Source: Vibrio rotiferianus CAIM 577 = LMG 21460
Lineage (GTDB): Bacteria > Pseudomonadota > Gammaproteobacteria > Enterobacterales > Vibrionaceae
Reading direction: 5' to 3'
Length of the DNA: 64,000 bases
NCBI RefSeq assembly: GCF_002741985.1
Contig: NZ_APHW01000108.1
Span: forward strand, 124,001 to 188,000
In this document: positions 1 to 8,577 of the stretch, piece by piece
Layout: each line of letters starts with the position of its first letter
How positions within the stretch are numbered: position 1 is the stretch's first letter
Made by a program: the position numbers and the translations under genes
The notes under the pieces: model-generated
Told to the model about the DNA's origin: nothing
Database searches by the model: none
Seen by the model: the letters and a program-made list of their open reading frames with translations, nothing else

Positions 1-1503
1 TTGATGAAACTTCGCTCGGTTAGCGAGTCCGGTAAGGGGGTCATGATGAGCCAAGTACTCTAATCGCTCCATCTCTTTTGAACCAGAAAGATCGGTCAGC
101 AAAATAACAATGTCGTATTGATCCGTTCTTCCTTCTTTGAATATGCGGTTAACCTTTACAAATAGTGGGATAAGCTTGCCGAGGTGATTTTGTTCAACAA
201 CCTCTCCTTGCCATTGACCATAGTGCTCGATACTTTCTATGATGCTAGGTATGCGGATTTGCAGCTCTCGTAGTTTTATACACTTGAAGAATGGCATGCC
301 TGTCAGTTTCTCGGAAGTACTACCAAATAATGACGTAACGGCCGAATTGACCATAGTAATAAGGCCATCTTGATTCAGAACCAATAGTCCATCATCACTA
401 TTTTCAAACACCCTCGTGGCTATCCGTTGCCTGCTTAGTGCTTCCTCTACTCTCGTGATGTCCTCAATGACAAATAACATCTTGTTCACGCCAGTAAGAC
501 GAACACTGGTTAAACTAAATTGACGTGTTTCTTCTCCCATCTGACTGAGATGGATCTGACTTCTTTCTAATGAGAGCTTCACTATTTTGTCCAAAATCTG
601 TGGCTCACGAGTTCGAACGAGCTCTAGGATATTGCTCGGAGCCTCACTTGATGGCGCTGTATTGAATGACTTCTGGGACTGTTGGTTTTGATAATGTATA
701 TGTCCGTCATTATCAGTTACGATTATCGAATATTGCACACCATTAATGATTGATTCTAGAAACGCTCTTTCTTTCTCTAGTTTCTGCATTGTGAATTGTG
801 CCTGACTCTCTTTTAGCCGAGATCTGGCGACCATCGTTTGAAAACTCGTGATTAAATCGCCAATCTCATCGGCAGATTCAAATGGAATAAAGGGTTTCGA
901 ATCCCTTCCTTCCGTAAAGTCTTTCATCGCATGACTTAATGCGCTAATTGGTGAGACAACGATTTTATTTAGTAGGTACACGAGTAAAGAGCTAGTTACA
1001 AGAGTGAGTAATACGAAGAGTGAAGCGTCTTTAAAGAGTGATTTTTTTATCTGCTTTAAGCTTTCTGATGATAGGGTCACGCGCACAAATGCGATGACTT
1101 CTCCATTTGAAAGAATGGGTTCCATGACATAAACGAACTGATGAGAGAACGCGTAACCAATAGAAGTGATCTCTTGTTTTTCTCTGTCATTAGGAACCCG
1201 TGCCACACCAGTATCAGACTCAAGCATTGCAAACAATGATCGTTCAGAATCAAGTATCTTCACACGAACGATCGAAGGTTCAGCAAAGAAAGCACTCATT
1301 AGAGACTGAGTTCCAACGATGTCTCTTTCGCGTATAGGGGCTTCGAAACCGTGTGAGATTCCCTTGATTAACACCTGAGTGCTTTCTATCAATTGTGACT
1401 TTTCTACTTGATAGATCTTATAGGAGTGATACCCCTTCAATGTAATGAAAGCGAACAAAACAAGAAGCAGAATAGGCCAAAGTAATTTGGTACGAACAGA
1501 CAT
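1..1503 (-). CDS. Membrane PAS-PAS-GGDEF sensor, probable diguanylate cyclase (partial)
   Basis: This is the first 501 codons of a protein that runs off the left edge. The ATG is at 1503 and no stop is reached. An N-terminal membrane segment (about residues 7-24) is followed by a predicted extracytoplasmic sensor region. A second membrane segment (about 155-175) leads into a HAMP-like stretch and two PAS-like domains. The last visible residues, HDPLTGLANR, are the hallmark opening of a GGDEF domain, so the missing part should be the cyclase, possibly followed by EAL. The likely role is an inner-membrane sensor that changes c-di-GMP in response to an external cue. Activity cannot be judged because the GGDEF signature lies outside the window. 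The ligand is unknown. Confidence 0.85.
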   Translation of the reverse strand, partial: MSVRTKLLWPILLLVLFAFITLKGYHSYKIYQVEKSQLIESTQVLIKGISHGFEAPIRERDIVGTQSLMSAFFAEPSIVRVKILDSERSLFAMLESDTGVARVPNDREKQEITSIGYAFSHQFVYVMEPILSNGEVIAFVRVTLSSESLKQIKKSLFKDASLFVLLTLVTSSLLVYLLNKIVVSPISALSHAMKDFTEGRDSKPFIPFESADEIGDLITSFQTMVARSRLKESQAQFTMQKLEKERAFLESIINGVQYSIIVTDNDGHIHYQNQQSQKSFNTAPSSEAPSNILELVRTREPQILDKIVKLSLERSQIHLSQMGEETRQFSLTSVRLTGVNKMLFVIEDITRVEEALSRQRIATRVFENSDDGLLVLNQDGLITMVNSAVTSLFGSTSEKLTGMPFFKCIKLRELQIRIPSIIESIEHYGQWQGEVVEQNHLGKLIPLFVKVNRIFKEGRTDQYDIVILLTDLSGSKEMERLEYLAHHDPLTGLANRAKFHQ

Positions 1504-1933
1504 AATAATTCCTGACACAATCTATGTGCATAGTCTGATTAATATAGCTATGCATATAATCTCACATCTAAGAAGAAAAGGTTAGTATAGAACCGTAATT
1601 AATAAACCTTATTAGGCAAAAAGATATAGTATTAAGTTATTAATTTATTGAGAATTCGCGTCATCTCAAATAAAGCTAATGCTAAAATTGTCGTTTCGTT
1701 ATAACCAAACGCACGAATGATGATTCTCGTCACTGAAGCGGGAACCATTTTCATGCACTTTTATATATGCCCACGTGATATCGAGGTACTTGGTTCAGTT
1801 CAGCAATTAACAACTGGGAGGCAATAGCGATTACGCTGCGTTGTTTTCCTTGAACTTGAATCAGTGAAGGCACACTGAATTCTTCACTTCGAAGTCACTT
1901 GGATATAATCATACAGTTAGAAGAATCATTACT
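1504..1933. other. Divergent intergenic region, sensor gene / pxpA
   Basis: This 430-base AT-rich region lies between the leftward sensor gene and the rightward pxp operon. It holds a 7-base inverted repeat (arms 1527-1533 and 1548-1554) just upstream of the sensor start, and a TATAAT hexamer at 1904-1909 suitably placed for pxpA. A 36-codon ORF at 1717-1827 has no ribosome binding site and is not called. No RNA gene was recognised. Confidence 0.6.
1904..1909 (+). promoter_or_regulatory. Candidate -10 element for pxpABC
   Basis: A perfect TATAAT lies 25 bases upstream of the TTG start of pxpA. The matching -35 hexamer is poor, so this is only a candidate promoter that may need an activator. 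Confidence 0.3.
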
Positions 1934-2683
1934 TTGAATAAAGCAGACCTGACTTTAAATTGTGATATGGGTGAAAGCTTTGGTGCTTGGAAAATGGGCG
2001 CTGATGAGCAGGCAATGCCCTATATTGACATGGCAAATATTGCCTGTGGATTTCATGCGTCCGATCCCTGTGTCATGCATGACACTATTCAACTTGCCAA
2101 TCAACATGATGTTGAAATAGGAGCCCATCCTAGCTACCCGGATTTACAGGGATTTGGAAGAAGAAGTTTGCGTATGACCGATGAAGAAATTACTAACATG
2201 GTCATCTATCAAGTTGGGGCACTTCAGGCACTGTGTAAGGCACAATACACCGATATTGGCTATATAAAGCCCCATGGTGCGCTATACAATGACATGATGC
2301 AGAGCGACAGTGTATTTCTTGCTGTCGTTAAAGCCGCAGCACTATTTAAAGTCCCATTGATGATTCTCGCCTCTCAAGAAAATGAAAAGTATCTCGAAAT
2401 AGCAGATGACTTTGACGTCCCCTTATTATTTGAAGCATTTGCTGACCGTCTTTACCAAGATGATGGAATGTTAACACCAAGAGCGCAACCTAATGCGGTG
2501 TTAAACAGTGAACACGCTATCCTAGAACAAGTCAAAATGCTTGCAGAATCAGGGCGAGTCAAAACCGCGTCTGGGCAATACATTCTATTAGAAGCAGATA
2601 CAATCTGCGTCCATGGAGATAATGACGAGTCTATCGCTTTGATTCAAAAGATTCGACAAAGTCTCTACACCGGAGGAAATTAA
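1934..2683 (+). CDS. pxpA: 5-oxoprolinase subunit A (LamB/YcsF family)
   Basis: First gene of a three-gene cassette for ATP-dependent 5-oxoprolinase (PxpABC), which opens 5-oxo-L-proline to L-glutamate in the cytoplasm. The 249-residue length fits the family. The N-terminal LNCDMGESFG block, ANIACGFHASDP and the EIGAHPSYPD motif are the conserved LamB/YcsF features of the metal-dependent deacetylase-like fold. The start is TTG, preceded by a weak AGAAG element; no better ATG exists upstream in frame. The stop overlaps the pxpB start by one base, so translation is probably coupled. The A-B-C order matches characterised pxp loci, which makes the assignment firm by context. Confidence 0.93.
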   Translation: MNKADLTLNCDMGESFGAWKMGADEQAMPYIDMANIACGFHASDPCVMHDTIQLANQHDVEIGAHPSYPDLQGFGRRSLRMTDEEITNMVIYQVGALQALCKAQYTDIGYIKPHGALYNDMMQSDSVFLAVVKAAALFKVPLMILASQENEKYLEIADDFDVPLLFEAFADRLYQDDGMLTPRAQPNAVLNSEHAILEQVKMLAESGRVKTASGQYILLEADTICVHGDNDESIALIQKIRQSLYTGGN

Positions 2684-3366
2684 TGAATCAAGGGCAGTTC
2701 TCTATCTCTCCCATCTCGGAGTGCAGCATTTTAGTTCGCTTTCACGAAGAGATTACGGTTGAACACATTGGTGAATTAGCACATCAAATTACAGATAAGC
2801 TTAGCCATATTGTCATGAATGTCGTTCCTTCATACCGAACCATTTTAATCGATTACCTGCCCTTTAGAATTCATGAGTCCCAAATCCTGCAAGAGCTAAA
2901 CCACATCATCGCTCGTTTTGATGTGCAGTCTATGGACAATAAGCAACCTAACTATATTTCAATTCCAGTTTACTACTCTGACGAAACCGCACTTGATTTA
3001 GATCGCTTTAAGGATATTGGCATATCATTGGCGCAGATAATTGAACTGCATACCCAATCCGTTTTTACGGTATCAGCGATCGGATTTGCTCCGGGTTTTG
3101 CATTTCTTTCAGACGTACCAAAAGCATTACAGATGCCAAGGCACAAAACTCCGCGCACTTATGTCCCTGCAGGCAGTGTTGCTATAGCTGACAGTAAAAC
3201 GGCAGTGTACCCATCAGACAGTCCGGGAGGCTGGAATATCATTGGCCGAACGCCTATCTCATTGTTCACTGATACACCTCCGTTTATTCCTTTCGAAGTT
3301 GGTGACAAGGTCACGTTTGGTTCAATAACAAAACAAGAGTACATTAACTTAGGGGGCAAATTATGA
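2683..3366 (+). CDS. pxpB: 5-oxoprolinase subunit B (KipI family)
   Basis: KipI-like subunit of the PxpABC 5-oxoprolinase, 227 residues. The conserved core GFAPGFAFLSDVP, PRHKTPRTYVPAGSVAIA and PGGWNIIGRTP matches the carboxyltransferase-like domain 1 family (AHS1). In Bacillus the homologue KipI inhibits the sporulation kinase KinA, but within a complete pxpABC set the metabolic role is far more likely. The start overlaps the pxpA stop and a GGAGG ribosome binding site lies inside the end of pxpA. The stop overlaps the pxpC start by four bases (ATGA), so the three subunits should be made in equal amounts. Confidence 0.93.
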   Translation: MNQGQFSISPISECSILVRFHEEITVEHIGELAHQITDKLSHIVMNVVPSYRTILIDYLPFRIHESQILQELNHIIARFDVQSMDNKQPNYISIPVYYSDETALDLDRFKDIGISLAQIIELHTQSVFTVSAIGFAPGFAFLSDVPKALQMPRHKTPRTYVPAGSVAIADSKTAVYPSDSPGGWNIIGRTPISLFTDTPPFIPFEVGDKVTFGSITKQEYINLGGKL

Positions 3367-4298
3367 GTTTTACTGGCTTGATCGTTGAAAAACCTGGCTC
3401 GCTCTCTTTGATTCAAGATTTTGGTCGTTTTGGGCTAGCACACCTTGGTATCACACAAGGTGGTCCTGTTGATGACTACGCTTACAGTTGGGCAAATCAC
3501 CTCTTAGAGAACCCTGTTAATTGCTCGACCATTGAAATCACCTTGGGTAATGCCAGCTTTAAAGCGCTAGAAGACTGCCATCTGGCGATTTGTGGCGGTG
3601 ATTTAAACGCTTCCATAAATGGGGAGCCAATTTCCAATTGGTCTGATTTTTCATTAAGAAAAGGGCAAACACTCAAGTTCGGTATGCCACGTAACGGCCT
3701 ACGGTCCTATCTAGCAGTTAAAGGCGGATTTGAAGTCGAGAAACACTTAGGAAGTACTTCCACTGTGGTAAGGGAGTCTTTAGGCGGAATCGCGCGAAAT
3801 GGTGATGCGTTAAAAGCTGGTGACATCATAGGATTCAAGCCACATCCCGTCCCTACTAGAAAATCTAGGCAAATGACTTTTCGCTTCAAACCGGATTATA
3901 ACCTCCCTATCACGCTTCGAGTCATTGAGGGCTACCAGCATAATGACTTTTCCCCAGAATCAGTAAGCGAGTTCTATTCTGGACATTTTGAAATCTCACC
4001 GAATTCTAATCGCATGGGATATCGGCTAGAAGGTAAAACGATCAAACCGCCATATGAAGGCATTTTATCAGAAGGCATTGCACTCGGTTCAATTCAAATT
4101 CCTAACGATGGCAACCCAATTATTTTGCTTAATGATCACCAGACAATTGGCGGTTATCCAAAGTTTGGCTGTGTTGCAAGAATCGATTTACCGCGCCTAG
4201 CCCAAGCTAAGCCAGGACAATCCGTTAGCTTCGTACAAGGAGATAGACAAGGGTTGCAAGATGTTTGGTGCCAATGGGCTCAGTTTTTTGGCTATTGA
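3363..4298 (+). CDS. pxpC: 5-oxoprolinase subunit C (KipA family, biotin-dependent carboxyltransferase-like)
   Basis: Third subunit of the ATP-dependent 5-oxoprolinase, 311 residues. The IQDFGRFGLAHLGITQGGPVD block, the FKALEDCHLAICGGD segment and the C-terminal DHQTIGGYPKFGCVARIDLPRL stretch are typical of the KipA/AHS2 family. It forms the catalytic complex with PxpB and works with PxpA. It overlaps pxpB by four bases. The operon ends here: the next gene converges from the other strand 34 bases downstream and no strong terminator is evident between them. No transporter for 5-oxoproline is adjacent. Confidence 0.93.
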   Translation: MSFTGLIVEKPGSLSLIQDFGRFGLAHLGITQGGPVDDYAYSWANHLLENPVNCSTIEITLGNASFKALEDCHLAICGGDLNASINGEPISNWSDFSLRKGQTLKFGMPRNGLRSYLAVKGGFEVEKHLGSTSTVVRESLGGIARNGDALKAGDIIGFKPHPVPTRKSRQMTFRFKPDYNLPITLRVIEGYQHNDFSPESVSEFYSGHFEISPNSNRMGYRLEGKTIKPPYEGILSEGIALGSIQIPNDGNPIILLNDHQTIGGYPKFGCVARIDLPRLAQAKPGQSVSFVQGDRQGLQDVWCQWAQFFGY

Positions 4299-4332
4299 GC
4301 CCATATAGTAAGCTGATGGTTGGGAGTTAGCG

Positions 4333-5766
4333 TTACAATCCGTAACGCTCAGCCAATGCTTTTGGATAGCCTCGCTCTTGAGTGAGTTTGACAGCGAATC
4401 TCTCCACCTCATCTTCACTCCAACTAACGGTCTCGGGATGTTGTTGCTCTATATTGTCATTAGGTTCAATGTCAAACCAGCAGTGTGCCATTTTTTGTGC
4501 TGCAAGTAATGTCGATGACGCCTTAACGACTTCTATACGAGCATAGTTTTTATCTTCAAACGTGACGTCAGCCGCTCGTAACACCGGGTCTGTCCCAGGG
4601 ATTTGCTGTGCACCAAATAATGCCTTCCCACCTTTCACTGCTTCGTGGAATTCCGGAATGAACTGCGCCATGTGCTTTATCGCGTTATCGGTACGTTCAT
4701 CCAAAATCTCTTGTCGCCAACCATTACGAATTTTCGACAACAAACGAGTTGGTAGTTCAGGCTGTGCCGATGCCGTCGAACTCTCGACTAAACCATCGTC
4801 GAACAATGTAATGCCTTTGGTCATGCCGTGTAGCTGAAAATACCCATCGCCATAAGGCGTTAATTGAGCCATACCCTTATCGGTACCACGAGGACCATGA
4901 AAAATAACTTCTGGCCATTGCTGAGAACATTCATTCCAACGTGTAACGTAAGCAGCTTTGAACTCCACAAGTCGATCGCGCTTTACACCAATCGCATCGT
5001 CTACTGCCCCCGTTTCAAAGCCACAAGCATTAACCAAGTAATCACAACACAGAGTTTTTTGCTCATCAGCTTGAAGGTAAGCCAGCTCCCAATCAGAACC
5101 ATTCCAATGTGTTTGCTTAAGTTCTGCTTGCGCAAATACATCAACATTTGGAAGTCGCTCTAGGGTCATATTGGCCACAGCAGCAAGTCTGAATACACTC
5201 CACCCATATTCTTGAACGGCAACGACTGGATATTTTAGCGTATCGAGATCTGCATGCTGAGCAAATGGAATACACCATTCATCAATACTTTGAGGTTGTT
5301 TAGGTTGAATCTGCTTTGCAAGTTCCAAGAGTGCTTCTTTTGAGTACAACTTATAATACTCTTCAGGCCTCCCTAGCACTTGGTTACGCTCATCTTTCGA
5401 TACAAGAGTCTGATAAGCTTGCTTAATGATGTCTAAACGCGGTAACAAGACTGCTGGATCACCGCCATCCGAATGTGGAACGGCAATAATAGTTGGACGG
5501 ATGTTCAATGAGTGAGGATACAGACGAATCGTATCAATAGATTGGGTAAGCAGGTCTAAGCACTGTTGTTCAGATATTTCTCGGTAAAGGTTACCACCCG
5601 CGTGTAAGTGACAAATCGGAGGCCCATTAACCAAAGAGACCCCTTTCTCAATCACAGACACTTTAAAACCTAGTTCGGCAAAATGAATGGCAGCAGTAGA
5701 GCCTGCTACTCCTCCACCAACAATAGCGATGTGTTTATCTTTACGGCTTGAAAACTCAGACTTCAT
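4333..5766 (-). CDS. FAD-dependent oxidoreductase (DAO family)
   Basis: A 477-residue flavoprotein. The N-terminus carries an unmistakable dinucleotide-binding fold: IAIVGGGVAGSTAAIHFAELG with the acidic end VSVIEKG (residues about 12-42). The middle holds the substrate-binding region of D-amino-acid-oxidase-like enzymes, and the DYLVNACGFETGAVD stretch is the second FAD contact typical of the family. No signal peptide is present, so it is cytoplasmic. The substrate cannot be read from sequence. The 5-oxoprolinase operon converges from the other side and might suggest amino-acid or imino-acid metabolism, but they are not co-transcribed. The long upstream region 5767-6120 carries unusual inverted repeats. 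Confidence 0.8.
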   Translation of the reverse strand: MKSEFSSRKDKHIAIVGGGVAGSTAAIHFAELGFKVSVIEKGVSLVNGPPICHLHAGGNLYREISEQQCLDLLTQSIDTIRLYPHSLNIRPTIIAVPHSDGGDPAVLLPRLDIIKQAYQTLVSKDERNQVLGRPEEYYKLYSKEALLELAKQIQPKQPQSIDEWCIPFAQHADLDTLKYPVVAVQEYGWSVFRLAAVANMTLERLPNVDVFAQAELKQTHWNGSDWELAYLQADEQKTLCCDYLVNACGFETGAVDDAIGVKRDRLVEFKAAYVTRWNECSQQWPEVIFHGPRGTDKGMAQLTPYGDGYFQLHGMTKGITLFDDGLVESSTASAQPELPTRLLSKIRNGWRQEILDERTDNAIKHMAQFIPEFHEAVKGGKALFGAQQIPGTDPVLRAADVTFEDKNYARIEVVKASSTLLAAQKMAHCWFDIEPNDNIEQQHPETVSWSEDEVERFAVKLTQERGYPKALAERYGL

Positions 5767-5823
5767 TGCTTCACTGAAAACTTTATAAGAACAAATCTTT
5801 ACTTAAGGTGGATTCTACTCGGG

Positions 5824-5847
5824 TTTGTGAACGATTAAAATCACAAA
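5824..5847. promoter_or_regulatory. Inverted repeat TTTGTGA-N10-TCACAAA, candidate operator
   Basis: Two perfect 7-base arms separated by 10 bases lie about 60-80 bases upstream of the FAD oxidoreductase start. The spacing is too wide for a CRP site, which has six bases between TGTGA and TCACA. It could bind another dimeric regulator. Confidence 0.35.
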
Positions 5848-6044
5848 AAGTTCATGGGTTTGCGTTTGTTAAGGGTTTACGTAAAAAGTTACTTTTGAAA
5901 GCAAAAAAAATCCAAAAAAAATGCTTGACGAGATTGTAGAGAACCCCTGTTTTTGCACCTATGTGAATAATATTTTTCCGCTAACACCCATGGCATAAAG
6001 CCTGCGGAAATACCCCATATAACTATGACTTCAGTTATCCCAAA

Positions 6045-6071
6045 AGTTATCCACTGTTTTTGTGGATAACT
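6045..6071 (-). terminator. Hairpin with DnaA-box core, possible terminator of the ybbAP-like operon
   Basis: A perfect 10-bp stem with a 7-base loop lies 50 bases downstream of the ABC permease stop. On the minus strand it is followed by only four T bases, so termination may be weak. The right arm plus loop edge reads TGTGGATAA, an exact reverse DnaA box, and the left arm matches eight of nine positions. A replication-protein binding role is the alternative reading. Confidence 0.4.
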
Positions 6072-6120
6072 AAAATAAAACTGTCATGGAGTACTCCCGC
6101 CGTCGTTAAATAGAGGCTAT

Positions 6121-8577
6121 TTAAGTGTTTACCGGCGTTAACAATCTTTTCAACAGACTCATGACCACCAGCGCAAGTACAACAAACGTCACAAATGGCA
6201 AAGCTATCCACAATTCAGGGTGGATCTGTGCATTAAGTCCAAACCCATAGGTCATTACCGCTGCTACACACGCTTCTGCCGCAAATACGGCAACCCCGCT
6301 CGCCACTATCGCCATGATGCCATACTCAGCCCACAGTGTCGTATTGATACGCTTCTTGCTTGATCCTAATGTTCGGTATAGTCGGATCTCTTGTTGACGC
6401 TGAGATAGACTCAAACGAAGTAACGTGAATATCAACAACAGTCCCGAAACGACCCCTAACAATGCTAGGATCGTTATCGCTGATACAATCTGTTGAATCA
6501 ATTCTTGAATTTTATTTCCCATCGTACGAATGTCGAGCACAGACACGGTCGGGTGCGCTCGTGACATCGATGTTAACAGCGCTTCGTTATCCTCATTAAT
6601 TCGATAACTGATCAGGTATGAGCCAGGCAAACTGGCCATGACGTCTGATGAGAATATGAAATAAAAGTTCGGTTTCATATCCCGCCATTCAACATGACGA
6701 ATGCTGTCTACTGTCGCATCGAAGTTCTGACTGTTGATAACAAATCGTAATTTGTCGCCCAACTCAATGCCAAGCTCACTGGCAACTTCTGCTTCTACCG
6801 ATACACTGCCTTTGTTGGTCCACTCTCCAGAAAGAATGTCATTGTACTCTGGCAGAGAATCTCCCCAAGTAAGATTGAGTTCACGACTCACCGCGTCAGA
6901 GCCCTGACCTTCTGATTTTAGTTCTTTAACGCTGACGTCATTAATTTCCGATAATCTACCCCGAATGATCGGGAAAGCCTGTGACCGCGTCACGTTGTTA
7001 TTATCTAATGTTTCCAAATAGCTCTCTAACTCATAGTCGGCAATGTTCAAAGCAAAAACATTAGGAGCATCCGCAGGTAGTGTCCTCGCCCAATCGGCAA
7101 GAATGTCACTACGAACTAGCCAGATAATTGAAAGCAACATGAGAGAAAGTGATAAGGCACCAAACTGCAAACCACTTGTCACTGGCGTACGGTTAATTCG
7201 ACTGAGTGCGAGTTTCATCGCTGGGCGAGTTGAGAAGCGAGCAAATAATTTGGTTAATGCAACACTCACCGCAGCAAGTACAACAAACAGTCCCGTGATG
7301 CCTGCAATCACAATCCAAACCAACGTATTGTTTGCGTAAAGAACAAGTAATGGTACAACCGGCACTAGGACCAACCACATACGTTTCCATGAACGCTTAC
7401 CTGAACTTTGTTGAAGCACTTCAAGGGCTGGTGTTTTAATCAACCCAAGTAGAGGAATACCCAAAGCAGGCACTGTGATGAGAACCGCAGATACAACTGA
7501 AATTAAAATTGGAGTGACACCGTAACTTGGTAGTGGATTAGGTAGCAGATCTTTTAATGGAATTCTCAATAAATATTCCAAGCCGCTACCAAGCAGCAAA
7601 CCTACGATGCTCGCACTAACCAACAAGATGGTAACTTGAATCAGCAACCATTTTTCAATCCAACGACGACTAGCACCCAGACTCTTCAGCATCGCGATAG
7701 TTTGGGTTCGACTGTTTACGTAGCTTTGGCAAGTTAAAACCAACGTTGTCGCCGCCATGATGATGACAATTGCCACGGTCAATGAAAGATACTGAGTCGT
7801 GCGCTCAAAAACTTCATTACTTCGGCTTGCCGTATCTTGCGTACGCCAACGATCACTTGGCGAAAGCTCAGTACTGTCTTGCAGTTGTGTTAGTGTCGCA
7901 TCATCCCCTTTAAGGAATAAGCGATATTGCACTCGACTCCCCACCTGAATAGCCCCTGTCTTATCAACGTCACTGTTATGAATGTAAGCGGAAGGCATTT
8001 GTTGGAAAGGGTTAAAGCTCAATCCGGGTTCCATTAAGACTGCACCAGAAACGGTGAAATCGGCATCGCCTATTGTGACAATGTCACCCTTGTCTACATC
8101 CAACTGCGCCATAATGCGTTCATCTAACCACAGTTGGCTTTCTTTGATATGACCTGACGAGTTGTTGTCGAGCACTAAATCCCCCATCAAAGGGTATTGC
8201 TCGTCAACCGCGCGAACATTAATAAGCTGCATACCCGAATTACTAAAAGCCATGGTAGCAAATCGTGTCATGGAAGATCGTTGCATCTCATCAGTAGCAG
8301 CTAGTAACGTGTCTGGGATTGGATTGGCAGATACAAACACCGCGTCCGCCGTTAAAGCGTCTTTACCTTGCTTAACAATCACTTGCTCCATTCGTTCAGC
8401 TAATGCAGAAAGCGCAAAAATACTCGCAATCACTAAAATCAGAGCAACACTGATCGGCCACAGATTGCCTTGACGTATTTCACTTAAGCTCCAGCGCAAT
8501 AGGCTTTTGTTTGGTGATTGTTTTACATGATTGCTAGCTTGAGTTTGCTCTTGTTCACTGGAAGAGATCACGGTCAT
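6121..8577 (-). CDS. ABC transporter permease, YbbP/FtsX-MacB type
   Basis: An 818-residue inner-membrane protein with the duplicated layout of large FtsX-domain permeases. It has an N-terminal membrane anchor (about residues 35-60), a periplasmic MacB-like core domain, and a block of three helices (about 270-400). Further central helices, a second periplasmic domain, and a final three-helix FtsX block (about 690-810) follow. It overlaps the ATPase gene by four bases, so the two are translationally coupled. The E. coli counterpart YbbAP is proposed to move or extract hydrophobic molecules across the envelope together with the periplasmic esterase TesA, whose gene is divergent here as in E. 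coli. The exact substrate is unknown. Confidence 0.88.
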   Translation of the reverse strand: MTVISSSEQEQTQASNHVKQSPNKSLLRWSLSEIRQGNLWPISVALILVIASIFALSALAERMEQVIVKQGKDALTADAVFVSANPIPDTLLAATDEMQRSSMTRFATMAFSNSGMQLINVRAVDEQYPLMGDLVLDNNSSGHIKESQLWLDERIMAQLDVDKGDIVTIGDADFTVSGAVLMEPGLSFNPFQQMPSAYIHNSDVDKTGAIQVGSRVQYRLFLKGDDATLTQLQDSTELSPSDRWRTQDTASRSNEVFERTTQYLSLTVAIVIIMAATTLVLTCQSYVNSRTQTIAMLKSLGASRRWIEKWLLIQVTILLVSASIVGLLLGSGLEYLLRIPLKDLLPNPLPSYGVTPILISVVSAVLITVPALGIPLLGLIKTPALEVLQQSSGKRSWKRMWLVLVPVVPLLVLYANNTLVWIVIAGITGLFVVLAAVSVALTKLFARFSTRPAMKLALSRINRTPVTSGLQFGALSLSLMLLSIIWLVRSDILADWARTLPADAPNVFALNIADYELESYLETLDNNNVTRSQAFPIIRGRLSEINDVSVKELKSEGQGSDAVSRELNLTWGDSLPEYNDILSGEWTNKGSVSVEAEVASELGIELGDKLRFVINSQNFDATVDSIRHVEWRDMKPNFYFIFSSDVMASLPGSYLISYRINEDNEALLTSMSRAHPTVSVLDIRTMGNKIQELIQQIVSAITILALLGVVSGLLLIFTLLRLSLSQRQQEIRLYRTLGSSKKRINTTLWAEYGIMAIVASGVAVFAAEACVAAVMTYGFGLNAQIHPELWIALPFVTFVVLALVVMSLLKRLLTPVNT

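Larger units (their letters stand above)
5767..6120. other. Structured intergenic region with inverted repeats and DnaA-box-like sites
   Basis: This 354-base non-coding stretch lies between the start of the FAD oxidoreductase gene and the end of the ABC permease gene. From left to right it holds an inverted repeat TTTGTGA-N10-TCACAAA (5824-5847) and A-rich DNA. Next comes a hairpin with arms TTTCCGC / GCGGAAA (5975-5981 and 6004-6010) enclosing CCATGG. A 10-bp stem AGTTATCCAC / GTGGATAACT (6045-6054 and 6062-6071) follows, whose right side contains a perfect DnaA box in reverse (6061-6069). Confidence 0.6.

Noticed and set aside
1717..1827. 36-codon ORF upstream of pxpA
   Set aside because: No ribosome binding site and unusual composition; it lies in the promoter region.
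5824..5847. CRP binding site
   Set aside because: The TGTGA and TCACA half-sites are separated by 10 bases instead of six.
5767..6120. Identification as the replication-checkpoint site crtS
   Set aside because: crtS is known on chromosome 1, whereas the fadL-volA and gsk content suggests chromosome 2; I cannot recall its consensus well enough to match it, so it is only listed as a comparison to run.
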